Positions 55,346 through 64,000 of a stretch of 64,000 bases of DNA are shown here, piece by piece. The translations under genes were made by a program, and so were the position numbers. The notes under the pieces were generated by a model, which made no database searches, was not told the DNA's origin, and saw nothing but the letters and a program-made list of their open reading frames with translations. Position 1 is the stretch's first letter; each line of letters opens with the position of its first letter. The DNA is from Pachyseris speciosa (lineage: Eukaryota > Cnidaria > Anthozoa > Scleractinia > Pachyseridae). The stretch is taken from the NCBI GenBank assembly GCA_016490735.1, contig JAEMWC010001007.1:55001-119000 (forward strand), written 5' to 3'.

Positions 55346-55427
55346 TCCTTTTTTTAGCTTGTGGAGAGCTATCGGGATGGTTGGGGTCCTTTTTTTAGCT
55401 CGTGGAGAGCTATCGGGATGGTTGGGG
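55346..55427. repeat. 41-bp tandem duplication
   Basis: TCCTTTTTTTAGCTTGTGGA..GAGCTATCGGGATGGTTGGG occurs twice in a row, differing by one base (TTGTGG/TCGTGG). Confidence 0.9.
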
Positions 55428-56538
55428 AATCAGGATGCCAGGCGTAAACAATGGAAAATTTGTAATCGATTTCCGATCATCTCAAGTTCAGCAGGCGCTT
55501 TCATGCATTCGTTAAATGGTTGTTAAGAATGCTCTTATTCGTCAAGCTCATTCAAGGAACAAACAAACTTTATTCTGTCCTGTATTTCTCTGATATTCAA
55601 AAAGCTTTTGGTCACTATTAGGTTTTTCTGACTTTGGTTAAGCTTGTGTTTTGTGTACCGGGATCACTAATTTGTTCATTACAAAAGGCAATCAAAACTT
55701 GTTTTATCTGATAAGAATAGCGTATTCCCGAGCATTGAGACGGCACGAGGGAATGATTTACACACCGGTTCTAGGAATTCTCATATGCTCAAAGAGTCTT
55801 TATGGTTGCCGTGTAAAAATTTTTGTTTTCATTCGCTGAATGCTAAATAAAGGTAAACAAATGTTCATGGTGTCATATATATGTTCAATCAAGCGGAACG
55901 CGGTGAGAAATAAAGACAATCATCTCCTGTGAAATGCGCCTCAGACAATTTTCAGTTGTCAAAACATTTTGAATCTTCGACAGCCTCTGCAAAATATACC
56001 TCACTTATTTTGTCTTCGTTCTGAGCTGCTGTACTTCAAGCAAAATAATTTTGAACAAACTTTGGCTCACAAAATGTGTGTTTTGTTACCACATGCAAAT
56101 AAGTTTCGTCTGTATGCAAATTTTTGGCGTACGCTCACAGAATATCTGGCTGGTTTTTCACGGTTTTTCCAGCCAGTTTATCAGCGGTAATTTAAAAGCA
56201 GCTGTGATAGGTTATTTGCTTGTTTATTATAACAACGGCTTGGACAACAGCCTTTTGAATTCTTGTTTACCAGTTTTTTAATGGGTATGCAAATATTAGG
56301 GAAGCGATCAAGAAACAAAAGGTTCCGCATATAATACGCAGCGTAAATTTCATGAAAAAAATATTAGGAAAAAAGTGCGCAAACCACTCTATAGGCTTGA
56401 TAATTCCGTATATCATCTCCCTGACACAGTATCTTACTTACTCCACGAGCTTACCACAGGATGCCTTTGATTGTAATATCTCATGATGTACAATTAATTT
56501 GTTTACACATGCAAATTTGTTTGTTTGTGTTTGTACAG

Positions 56539-56672
56539 GTTGTAAATTATTCAGATAATAGGAAGTCTCTTAAGCTAGCAGACTTTGGTTTAGCCACTGA
56601 AGTTAAAAGCCCAATGTTTCTTGTCTGTGGAACACCAACATATGTTGCACCAGAGATTCTGGATGAATCGGG
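56539..56672 (+). CDS. DCLK: DCLK kinase exon 5: DFG and activation segment
   Basis: Acceptor GTTTGTACAG, phase 0 to phase 2, donor CGGG|GTATGT. It encodes [20 protein letters not shown] and onward through [16 protein letters not shown]. The DFG magnesium-binding motif and the APE end of the activation segment are intact. [11 protein letters not shown] matches DCLK kinases. Confidence 0.94.
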
Positions 56673-57710
56673 GTATGTATTCTTAAAAAATATAATTTAT
56701 ATTATTTTATGCTCCAATTTTTCCCCAAATAGCAGAATTTAATCAGAATGAAATATGTGCTGTGCTCTGTTTGCAATGGCAATACAAACAGCATGATGGA
56801 GAAAAAATGGTTATGTGAAATTCAACACATAGCCGGTTTATAAAATCTAAATACGCAATACAAATATAATCACAAAAATTTCATTTAAATATGTATTGCC
56901 TGCGAAGGTGAGGGCAATCAACCACTAGAAAAAATGAATACACCATACAACAAAAGAGAGGCAGGAGTGGGGACGAGGAGGGTCAATGAAAAATTTGTGT
57001 GTGTCAACACACAACGCCATTTTGGATTGTTCTCGTCGCTGAAAAATTTTTGTGTGTCAATGTAACCAAGAACGCGACATCCATTATACGACAATACAAA
57101 ATTACAACATGAGTTGAAGACGACATTAGTTGAAGATGCCATCTTGATTCAAAATTCAAATCTGTACCCTCGATTCCTAGTTCCCAACCTCTCTCTATGT
57201 TTCAAAGAAACTATTAAATGATAATAGTTAAATTATCGCATAAAATTTTATTTGAAAGCAAATAATGTATTTAAATTTTGTTTGCTGAATATTAAGTCAT
57301 AATTAATAGAGGGAAATGGTTATGAAGCCTGGCAAACAACAAAGGAGCAAAACAGAGAGGCCAAGATTGATGTTGGAAGGGCCATGACAGTACACATCTG
57401 TTTTTTTACACTCATGTACTATGCATGAATTACATAATCATAATGTTTCTATTGTTTACTTGCATGAACATGCGCAGCGACCTATTGTTATTTGTGCATG
57501 GTCAACCCCCAAAAAGCAAACAAAAATATATAACAAACAACTTTGCTAGGTTTCATAACCATTTCCCTCTATTAACCATGATTGAGTTAATAAGAAATCA
57601 TTCCAAACAATTTGACTTAATTAAAGTGCCAGTTTTCTCTCTTCAAAAAGGGTACCTTTTAAGTACATATTGTCAAAATTATTCATAATTGTAGCTTTTG
57701 TCTTTTGTAG
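56673..57710 (+). other. DCLK kinase intron 5
   Basis: It contains a TTAA-ended MITE (57307-57571). The word AAAAATT.GTGTGTCAA occurs twice near 56990 and 57045. No genes. Confidence 0.7.
57307..57571. mobile_element. 265-bp MITE flanked by TTAA
   Basis: TAGAGGGAAATGGTTATGAA at the left and TTCATAACCATTTCCCTCTA at the right are perfect inverted repeats. They extend to about 40 bp with few mismatches (GCCTGGCAAACAAC / GTTTGCTAGG-type). TTAA sits directly outside each end (57303-57306 and 57572-57575), a likely target duplication as in piggyBac/Kolobok. Its ends differ from the TTAA element at 18084-18299. Confidence 0.8.
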
Positions 57711-57788
57711 ATATGGGCTTAAGGTTGACATTTGGGCAGCTGGAGTAATAACATACATTCTCCTTTGTGGATTTCCACCATTCAGAAG
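57711..57788 (+). CDS. DCLK: DCLK kinase exon 6: subdomain IX
   Basis: Acceptor TTTGTCTTTTGTAG, phase 2 to phase 2, donor GAAG|GTTCGT. It encodes [20 protein letters not shown] then [25 protein letters not shown] is nearly identical to vertebrate DCLK kinases. Confidence 0.94.
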
Positions 57789-58956
57789 GTTCGTTCATAG
57801 AGGGTGAAATACAAGTTAGAAAAATGGGAAAATCATTGCAAAAATGTGGGGCAGATGAAGTGTTTTAGATAAGATTTTAAGGCAGGGTCAACAAGGATTT
57901 CCTTCGGGTCAAATTTCCAGTGCTCCCACCAAACCATTATTTAAATTTTCTATTTATTTGTCAGGTCATGTAGCTGACCTTGTAGGGTTTTTGACCTGAG
58001 AGCCCCCTCTTATCTGGAACACTGAGATGTTTTGTAGCTTCTTCAGTTACCATATTTGCCAATGAGGTATCAAAAGAGCTGTTTACTTTTTTATCATGGG
58101 TTGTGTCTGAGCAGAATGCACGGAATGAACAGAATATGGTTTGCTTTGAATATGCAGAATATGGGTTTCTTTGGGAAAACTTTCAGTGGGAAAAATAGTG
58201 CGCAGCTTGGCAAACTCGTGATGTGGCACTGGAAGTCCGGTACAAGTGCGTTGTACAGACTATTTTGCATGTCAATCTCTGGCCGTTCCCTACATCAAGG
58301 TACCACGGGAAGCCGGAAAAATCTTTATTAAAAATTTATCTTTGAAATCGGCACTCTTACTCCCCACGGTATCAATGAGCGCTTTTCATTTCATTTCATG
58401 TTACCACCAATAACGTAGCTCCATATTCTGTATATAAACCTTCTCCAACTCATTAATAATTCATTACGTCAACTACCAATCACTGGATGTATACCACATC
58501 ACATGCATGTGTTTGGATACCCAATGAAAAACTGTATACCATCCTCCAGTGAGAGTGGTAAATACCACTAAATTATGGAAATTGCGCTTCCAATTACCAT
58601 TAGCTATACAGTGCTAGTTCATTTTTCATTTACAAAATGTTTTACATCATGATTTGAAAACTTTGCGAACTAGTAATTAAGAGATACGGCATCCATTTAC
58701 GATATTTCACAAATTACAGGATTCACCTTGTACAAGTTAATCTGGGGTATTTTGGCAATATGTGCTGGGCGGTCTCTCTCCCACTCCTTCCCAGACTTTG
58801 TGCGGACAAGGGTGGAAAGAGGGAACACCTATGGACTAGGCTGCCTACCTCCTACTTTGCCTTGAAGTTTATAACATAAGAGCTGAAATCAAAATTGGTG
58901 ATCAAGGCCGGTACCACTTTCTGGTCAGTTATGTTTGTTTCTTATTTTCATTGCAG
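57789..58956 (+). other. DCLK kinase intron 6
   Basis: 1.2 kb. No gene or well-defined repeat is supported. Confidence 0.6.
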
Positions 58957-59047
58957 TCCTGATCAGGATGAGCTGTTTGACTTGATTCTTGCGGGGGAAT
59001 TTGAATATCTGTCGCCATTTTGGGATGACATTTCTGATTCTGCAAAG
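58957..59047 (+). CDS. DCLK: DCLK kinase exon 7
   Basis: Acceptor CTTATTTTCATTGCAG, phase 2 to phase 0, donor CAAAG|GTATGA. It encodes (S)PDQDELFDLILAGEFEYLS then PFWDDISDSAK, the subdomain X region. Confidence 0.93.
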
Positions 59048-59250
59048 GTATGACATTGCTGTGTTTGTTGTTGTTGTTGGTGGTGGTGACATCATGACTC
59101 AAGTCCAAAAGGGGAGCAGGCTTTGAAGATGGTCAAAATGACATCGAAGGCCAGCATGATCACACCTCTTTTCCCAGGCATGTTCATTTGTGGATGGGCA
59201 CTTGTCCACACTAGGTGGGAAGTGTTAACAGTGAACCAAATGGTTTGAGT

Positions 59251-61279
59251 CCCTTCTAAACAGTGCATGCATGCAGTGATGTTTGCATGCATGCCTGCAT
59301 ACATGCAGTGGTTCTTGCATGCATGCAGAAACTAACTGCATGCATGCAAATCTGTTTGCATGCATGAAAGCATGCATGCAGTTAGAGCGGCATGCATGCA
59401 AGGATACAAAATCATTCTTGTGTACATGCAAATTAATTTACTGATTCAGATGTGATTGGAGAACACTGAAACTCGTTAATTCTCTCTAACAGTGTGATCC
59501 AAGCATTTACTGAGGAAACAAAATTTGACAAACTGTAGAGTGTGTTATTTTGTTTGTAATATTATTTGTATTTATTTTACTTTTCTTTATCCTACTCTAA
59601 TGAAATTTGATTTGTTGTAAGTTAAAAAGTGATATTAAAATATTACATGGTCATTATGACTAGTCTTGCTTGCAAAAATAGATGATATGTATTAACGTTG
59701 AAAATCTGAAAATGTCAAATTTAATTTAAAACACATTTTGTAGATAATAACAAAGCATTTATTTGCACTGTACTGTAACCTGTTTCTTCAACTCATATTA
59801 AACCCTCAATTACTAAATGTCGTAGTGCTTCAGGAAAATAATTCATCCACCGCTTCCACTCGCAAACAAAAAACTTACACAGTTCGTTGGTTGATCCTGT
59901 TGTAAATGAAATCCTCTTCAAAAGCTCGTCCTTTGTTCACTGTTTTGTTTCAAAAGATGCAACTTTGATCAAGTGACAGAGCAAAGCAGCAGCAAGTGAT
60001 TAGTGTCGTGCTCATTTTTCGGATTTGACTGTTGTAGTAGCATCTTTTTTTTTTCACCTCGTCCACTTTAAGTTCATGAAAACATACAAAAAGGTTTCCT
60101 TTCTCCTTAGAGTACATATAAAGGTGGAAACAAGCGAAGCATTTCTTGAAGGATGCTGTTGTTTTCCCAACAGATTGATCGAACTTGAATACTTCAGTCC
60201 GCCATGTTGAATTTTGAGAAAGCTAGTTCCCAGGAAAGCCGTGAGATCATTGACGTATGCGCAAGTTGACTTCAACGTCACATGGTGCTTGAAAACAATA
60301 GCAAAGTGTGAAGTTAAATAGCTTCAACCGCGTGGTTTGAACAGATACAGAGGAGTTTTATGAAGTTTGCTATGCTGTACTGCTAAAATAGTTTCATTCC
60401 CCAGCTTTTTGCAACTGAAATACATCAGTTGAAGGAAAGAAAACAGACAGAAATATAGTTCAAGAACAAAATGTCCCAGGCCGTTTACAGAGAAAGGTTA
60501 GATGCTGAAATGCTTGTTTGAATGTCAGATATCTCATCGCAACGTTAACTAGAAGTTCAAATCTTGCAATTCTCTGATTTTTTTATCGCCTATTTTGTAT
60601 GTTTGCTTTTAATATCATTCTTTAGTTCTGAAGGGCTAAAGTTCTAGAATTGAGAATATATAAGCTTGTAGTCATAAGCTTTTAATTTTAAAGAGCAACA
60701 GTTCGAACTTCTGAATCATTTGTAATATTTTATGGTAACCTGTCAATGCCAAGCACAGAACATCTTTTTCTTTCTCTTTGATTTCTTTGGATAAGAAATT
60801 TTCGATTGCAACAAGCTTCTGGCAATAAGGTTCTACGTTTTTTATGCTGTGTGAAGACTATTAAGACTTATAATAACTCGAGTACTTTAGTCAGGCCAAA
60901 CTGTATTGGGACTAAAGTGGGATCCAACATAATTTTACCTGGGCTGTATTTTGTACTTTTAACTCATAATGACCTAATATAAATAAAGATTTCCTAGTTT
61001 TGTTTCAGTTTTATGAATTCTTGTTTGTTGTACTTAATTGTAGAAAAGCTTTAATACCCTCATATTGGTATGTAGCAATCTTGCATGCATGATTCATGCT
61101 TGATGCATGCATGCTGACCCTCTTCATGCATGCATGAACATGCATGCAAATGTGCCAAATTGCATGCATGATGCATACATGCTTCATGCGTGCACTGCAT
61201 GCATGATGCAGGCATGATGCATGCCTGCACTGCATGCATGCATCATGCCTGCACTGCATGCATGCACCGTTTAGAAGGG
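59251..61279. mobile_element. 2.0-kb unit bounded by inverted TGCATGCA-rich arrays
   Basis: The left end CCCTTCTAAACAGTGCATGC and the right end, whose reverse complement is CCCTTCTAAACGGTGCATGC, are inverted copies. Inside each end lies an array of about 160-200 bp made of irregularly spaced TGCATGCA words (59264-59400 and 61083-61266). The 1.65 kb between them is AT-rich with no transposase. Long inverted ends with arrayed subterminal motifs are typical of large non-autonomous DNA transposons. No target duplication is clear. It lies wholly inside a kinase intron. Confidence 0.7.
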
Positions 61280-61289
61280 GTGTGACACA

Positions 61290-61525
61290 ACAGTATTCAC
61301 TAAGGGGTTATCTGATTAAGTTAAAGTACTATGAGAGGGGACCTTTGGTTTATGGTCCTTATCCAAGAAGACTAGAAAGTCTAACAGTTTGTAGATGTCA
61401 TTACAAGGGCAGCACTTTCCTCAATTATTTAAAGACCCTGAGTGGCTCAGCCAGGGTTTGAACCCCCGACTTCTGGTATAGTAGTCTGGTGCTCTACCGA
61501 CTGACCTAACTGGTTGGTCTATAAA
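61290..61525 (-). mobile_element. tRNA-derived SINE of a second family (minus strand)
   Basis: On the minus strand, A-box-like TTAGGTCAGTCGGTAGAGCA and B-box GGGGGTTCAAACCCTGGCTG (about 61512-61443) are spaced as in a tRNA. A body follows that includes CACTCAGGGTCTTTAAATAA and ACTTTCTAGTCTTC. The head is followed by this conserved body, not a tRNA 3' end, so it is a SINE. It ends 14 bp before the next exon (61539) and overlaps its branch-point region. Confidence 0.65.
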
Positions 61526-61538
61526 CTTGTTGTTTTAG

Positions 61539-61619
61539 GATCTTATAAGTCAGATGCTTATTGTGGATGGCATTAAAAGGTTCTCTGCTCTTCAGGTGTT
61601 GAATCACTCGTGGATAAAG
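61539..61619 (+). CDS. DCLK: DCLK kinase exon 8: end of the kinase domain
   Basis: Acceptor TTGTTGTTTTAG, 81 nt, phase 0 both ends, donor AAAG|GTACAC. It encodes DLISQMLIVDGIKRFSALQV then LNHSWIK. The conserved arginine of subdomain XI is in KRFSA, and HSWIK closes the kinase fold. Confidence 0.93.
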
Positions 61620-62699
61620 GTACACAATTACACCATCATTTCATTGCACCTTTGAAAAATTTCTGTGATTTATTTGTTTTGTTTTGTTTTACCATCTTCG
61701 ACTTAATTATTGCTACTTGATATTGCTGGAGTGATGTGGGAAGCCTTAGAATATTCTGCCCTATCTTAGTTTTTTTCTCATTCTAATAATTTTAATGAGT
61801 TTGAATTAATGATTTTGCATTTAGTTGCAATTCTGTTTAACATTCAGGGACACTACCTACACTACAATATTAAAATTCATTGAATTCTCTAAGTGCAACT
61901 GTAACTGTAACTCTAACCCATAACTCTTCAACAACTTCAATTTTCAACAAATTGAAACACTGAAAAGTACCTTCACAACAAACCATAATTTCTTCAGTTA
62001 TGTTGGCAAGTAAAGTTGGCATGCTTGAATGTGGTAAGAAACTTTTGACAACAAATCAAACTATTTGCAAATCTTAGCAACTCACATTAATTTCTGAGGT
62101 TAGTGGATGTTTGTCAAATGTGATCAGTTTTCTTCAAAAAAGGATGAAAAGGAAATGCTTAGACTCAGGTTTTACATTTTGAAGAGTGGTCAAGATTTTG
62201 AAGCATAAGTTTGCCAACATTACATCATGCCCTGTCCCAGCCTAGAGTAGATTTTGCTAGTGTTAGAGATGGAACGCAAGTGTAGTACAGTCAAGTTGAA
62301 TCCAAAAGGGTACAAAAGAGTTGAGTTGAGAAGAGAAGAGAAGAGATGAGACAAAATGAGTCGAGTGGGATTGGATTAGACTAATAATTATTACATTATT
62401 TGTTCATCAGTTTTACTTAATCTGCAGTCAATGGAAAACTAACTTGGGTGACATGACAATTAATTTTCAGTTATACTTACTATCTCATGCATTTGTACCC
62501 ATTTGCATCAGTCTTGTCAATTTGCAGAAAAAGCTATAGCATTCAACATTTACAGGCAAAACAAAAGACAGACAAACAAGGCACCTGGGAAGACTTGCAC
62601 ACCCAGTCATTAAGTTCAGGCTCACACCGTTTATGGCACCAATCTTAATTCACCTTCAACATTTGGTCTTCATTCATTTATTCATTCATTCTCCCATAG
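61620..62699 (+). other. DCLK last intron
   Basis: 1.1 kb with a purine-rich run near 62318-62350 (GAGAAGAGAAGAGAAGAGAT). No genes. Confidence 0.65.
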
Positions 62700-63422
62700 G
62701 GTCACACAACTGGAGACAAGGACATTCATGTTAATCTTAGAATGGAGATAACAAGAAATTTTGATCCACGTAGAAGGTTGAGAGGAGCTGCCATAGCTGT
62801 CCAAACGGTAAATTATTTCTCCAAGAAAACTCTTGCCACTCCAAAGAAGATCTCTTTGCCAAGAGACCATCAACCTTTTGATACCAAGAAAGTTGTTTTT
62901 TCTGATGAAGTTCTTAACTTGTCTTCTGAAACTAGTTCCGGTCGTGATTTGCATCATGGGTCAGATAGCAAGTTGAATTTTTCTGAAAATTTGTGGGAAA
63001 ACGTAGACGGTCTAAGTAGTGGGAATGTTCCATTGAGACAAGTAAGCAGTCCAGAAATTAACTCTCCAACAGAAGAAAGGAGACTTGGCATTTCAGAGCT
63101 TGTGCTGAATGCACTCAGTGAAGAAAGTGTGCTTACACATCAGCATGGTCTTTTGTGGTCAGATACTAAGTGGAGACCAATGTTGAAGACAAGGCATGCT
63201 CCTTCCTCTGGAGTTTGCAGTGTCGAGGAAGAAAAGAAGGTCAGGAAGAGGAAGAGATCTTGTGGTGCAAAGGTGGAAGCTAAAGATGGAACTCCAATAA
63301 GCAGATTTTTAGTGCCTGAAATTACTGAGAACAATTCAGTTAACTTAGGACAGTTTGTTGAAAGGGGCATCGTCTTAAAGCCTGCATTAATAGTCATGGG
63401 TGAAAACAATGTTAATGCTTGA
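62700..63422 (+). CDS. DCLK: DCLK last exon: autoregulatory-like segment and long C-terminal tail
   Basis: Acceptor CATTCATTCTCCCATAG, phase 0, 240 codons to TGA. It begins GHTTGDKDIHVNLRMEITRN. The piece NFDPRRRLRGAAIAVQTV closely resembles the autoregulatory, calmodulin-binding helix of CaMKII and CASK (pattern NARRKLKGA). It sits right after the kinase domain, where CaMK regulators are placed. The rest is a Ser-rich, low-similarity tail with a basic cluster (KKVRKRKR), a candidate nuclear localisation signal, ending ENNVNA. It does not match the short C-terminus of vertebrate DCLK1. Confidence 0.88.
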   Translation, partial: GHTTGDKDIHVNLRMEITRNFDPRRRLRGAAIAVQTVNYFSKKTLATPKKISLPRDHQPFDTKKVVFSDEVLNLSSETSSGRDLHHGSDSKLNFSENLWENVDGLSSGNVPLRQVSSPEINSPTEERRLGISELVLNALSEESVLTHQHGLLWSDTKWRPMLKTRHAPSSGVCSVEEEKKVRKRKRSCGAKVEAKDGTPISRFLVPEITENNSVNLGQFVERGIVLKPALIVMGENNVNA

Positions 63423-64000
63423 AAGGTTTTCGATCCTGTAAGTCAGACTTGCAAGGAAAAGAAAGATTGTTTCCTCAGAAACTTGGAGAAGATTAAGCGA
63501 AGGAATCAATTGGGGCAGATGTTTTTGTTGAAGTTTAAGCATTTGAAATTTTATTTCAATGAAATTCTTACTGTAAACTTTGCATGAAGAACTCAGCATA
63601 ACTTCAAGGCAATAAAAATGGTATTGAACCACCAGGTTAGAAAATTAAAGCTCTATCACTGGATATGTGAATTTGAAGCTAAATGTTAAATGGTCTAGAG
63701 AAGTGTAAATTAATGGTGATTACTAACAACTGAAGTTAAGTCCCAATGGGTTTCAAAGTGGATTATTTTTCAAGTTTTGGAAGTGTTGCATTAACTTTTA
63801 ATAATTGAAGAGCAAACTTTTTTCTACCAGTGCGTTGATTGATTATGATTTGAAGTCTGAACTAAGTTATGCTGTAAAAGGTTCTTCTTTAAACATTAGA
63901 GATATCACTTTCAATGGAAATCACTTTGTCAATTCTTGGATGTGTTTTACAAGGAGAGATACTGGAAACACAAAACACAGTGTCTGCTCTGACAGACTTA
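63423..64000 (+). other. DCLK 3' UTR and downstream sequence
   Basis: AATAAA at 63611-63616, about 190 bases after the stop, is the probable polyadenylation signal of the kinase transcript. The remaining bases show no gene. Confidence 0.6.

Larger units (their letters stand above)
54055..56538 (+). other. DCLK kinase intron 4
   Basis: 2.5 kb. It contains a poly-C then poly-A stretch (54632-54662), a hairpin repeat (54904-55056) and a 41-bp tandem duplication (55346-55427). No gene is supported. Confidence 0.7.
24587..63422 (+). other. DCLK: Doublecortin-like kinase (DCLK family) gene, overall model
   Basis: This 39-kb gene was assembled by splice sites and phase. Doublecortin domains bind microtubules between protofilaments, and the C-terminal CaMK-family kinase phosphorylates Ser/Thr. 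In vertebrates and in worm ZYG-8 such proteins control spindle and neuronal microtubules. Here the coding order is exon 1 (DCX1 and most of DCX2), 29906-30005 (end of DCX2), a Ser/Pro/Arg-rich linker in exons from 30985 to 39446, an optional exon 47263-47421, and kinase exons 47632-47743, 52829-52886, 53319-53438, 53908-54054, 56539-56672, 57711-57788, 58957-59047 and 61539-61619. The last exon is 62700-63422. All joins keep frame. Two alternative 3' ends give kinase-less forms (stops at 31697 and 40821). The family call is very secure; exact linker splicing is inference. Confidence 0.9.

Overview
The window is eukaryotic nuclear DNA from an animal. It is AT-rich and intron-rich, with many short hairpin transposons and tRNA-derived SINEs. 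Gene content and repeat style point to an anthozoan cnidarian, most likely a stony coral. That assignment is inference, because no search could be run.

Layout. (1) 1-1000: a possible small minus-strand gene whose first exon carries a good ubiquitin-interacting motif. (2) 1570-5233: an accessory block with a 54-bp minisatellite, a truncated RecQ-type helicase fragment, a fragment with a transposase-type helix-turn-helix, and two near-identical 604-bp arms in inverted orientation. (3) 5928-15884: two full-length, intronless, tail-to-tail beta-galactosidase-like genes of family GH35. They flank about 6 kb of repeats: SINEs, a LINE tail, MITEs and microsatellites. (4) 15900-24500: intergenic DNA with several inverted-repeat elements, including a MITE with TTAA ends. 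(5) 24587-63422: one large plus-strand gene for a doublecortin-like kinase (DCLK family). I reconstructed it exon by exon from splice sites and reading-frame phase. It has two N-terminal doublecortin domains, a Ser/Pro/Arg-rich linker split over very short exons, and a complete CaMK-type kinase domain on eight exons. The last exon carries a CaMKII/CASK-like autoregulatory segment and a long tail.

The DCLK locus also appears to encode two kinase-less products through alternative 3' ends. One reads through a splice donor at 31428 and stops at 31697. The other uses a terminal exon at 40097-40821 that encodes a coiled coil, a polybasic stretch and a C-terminal CCVS, which is a CaaX prenylation signal. 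The same upstream exon (39406-39446, phase 1) fits the CaaX exon, a candidate exon at 47263-47421 and the first kinase exon equally well. The locus could therefore switch between a microtubule-binding kinase and a lipid-anchored doublecortin protein.

The kinase introns have taken up many recent elements. These include two identical 387-bp palindromes bracketing 2.4 kb that contains telomere-like repeats, a mariner-type MITE with TA duplication, a second TTAA-ended MITE, and a 2.0-kb unit bounded by inverted TGCATGCA-rich arrays. No CRISPR arrays, operons or rRNA genes are present. The tRNA-like sequences look like SINE heads, not functional tRNA genes.
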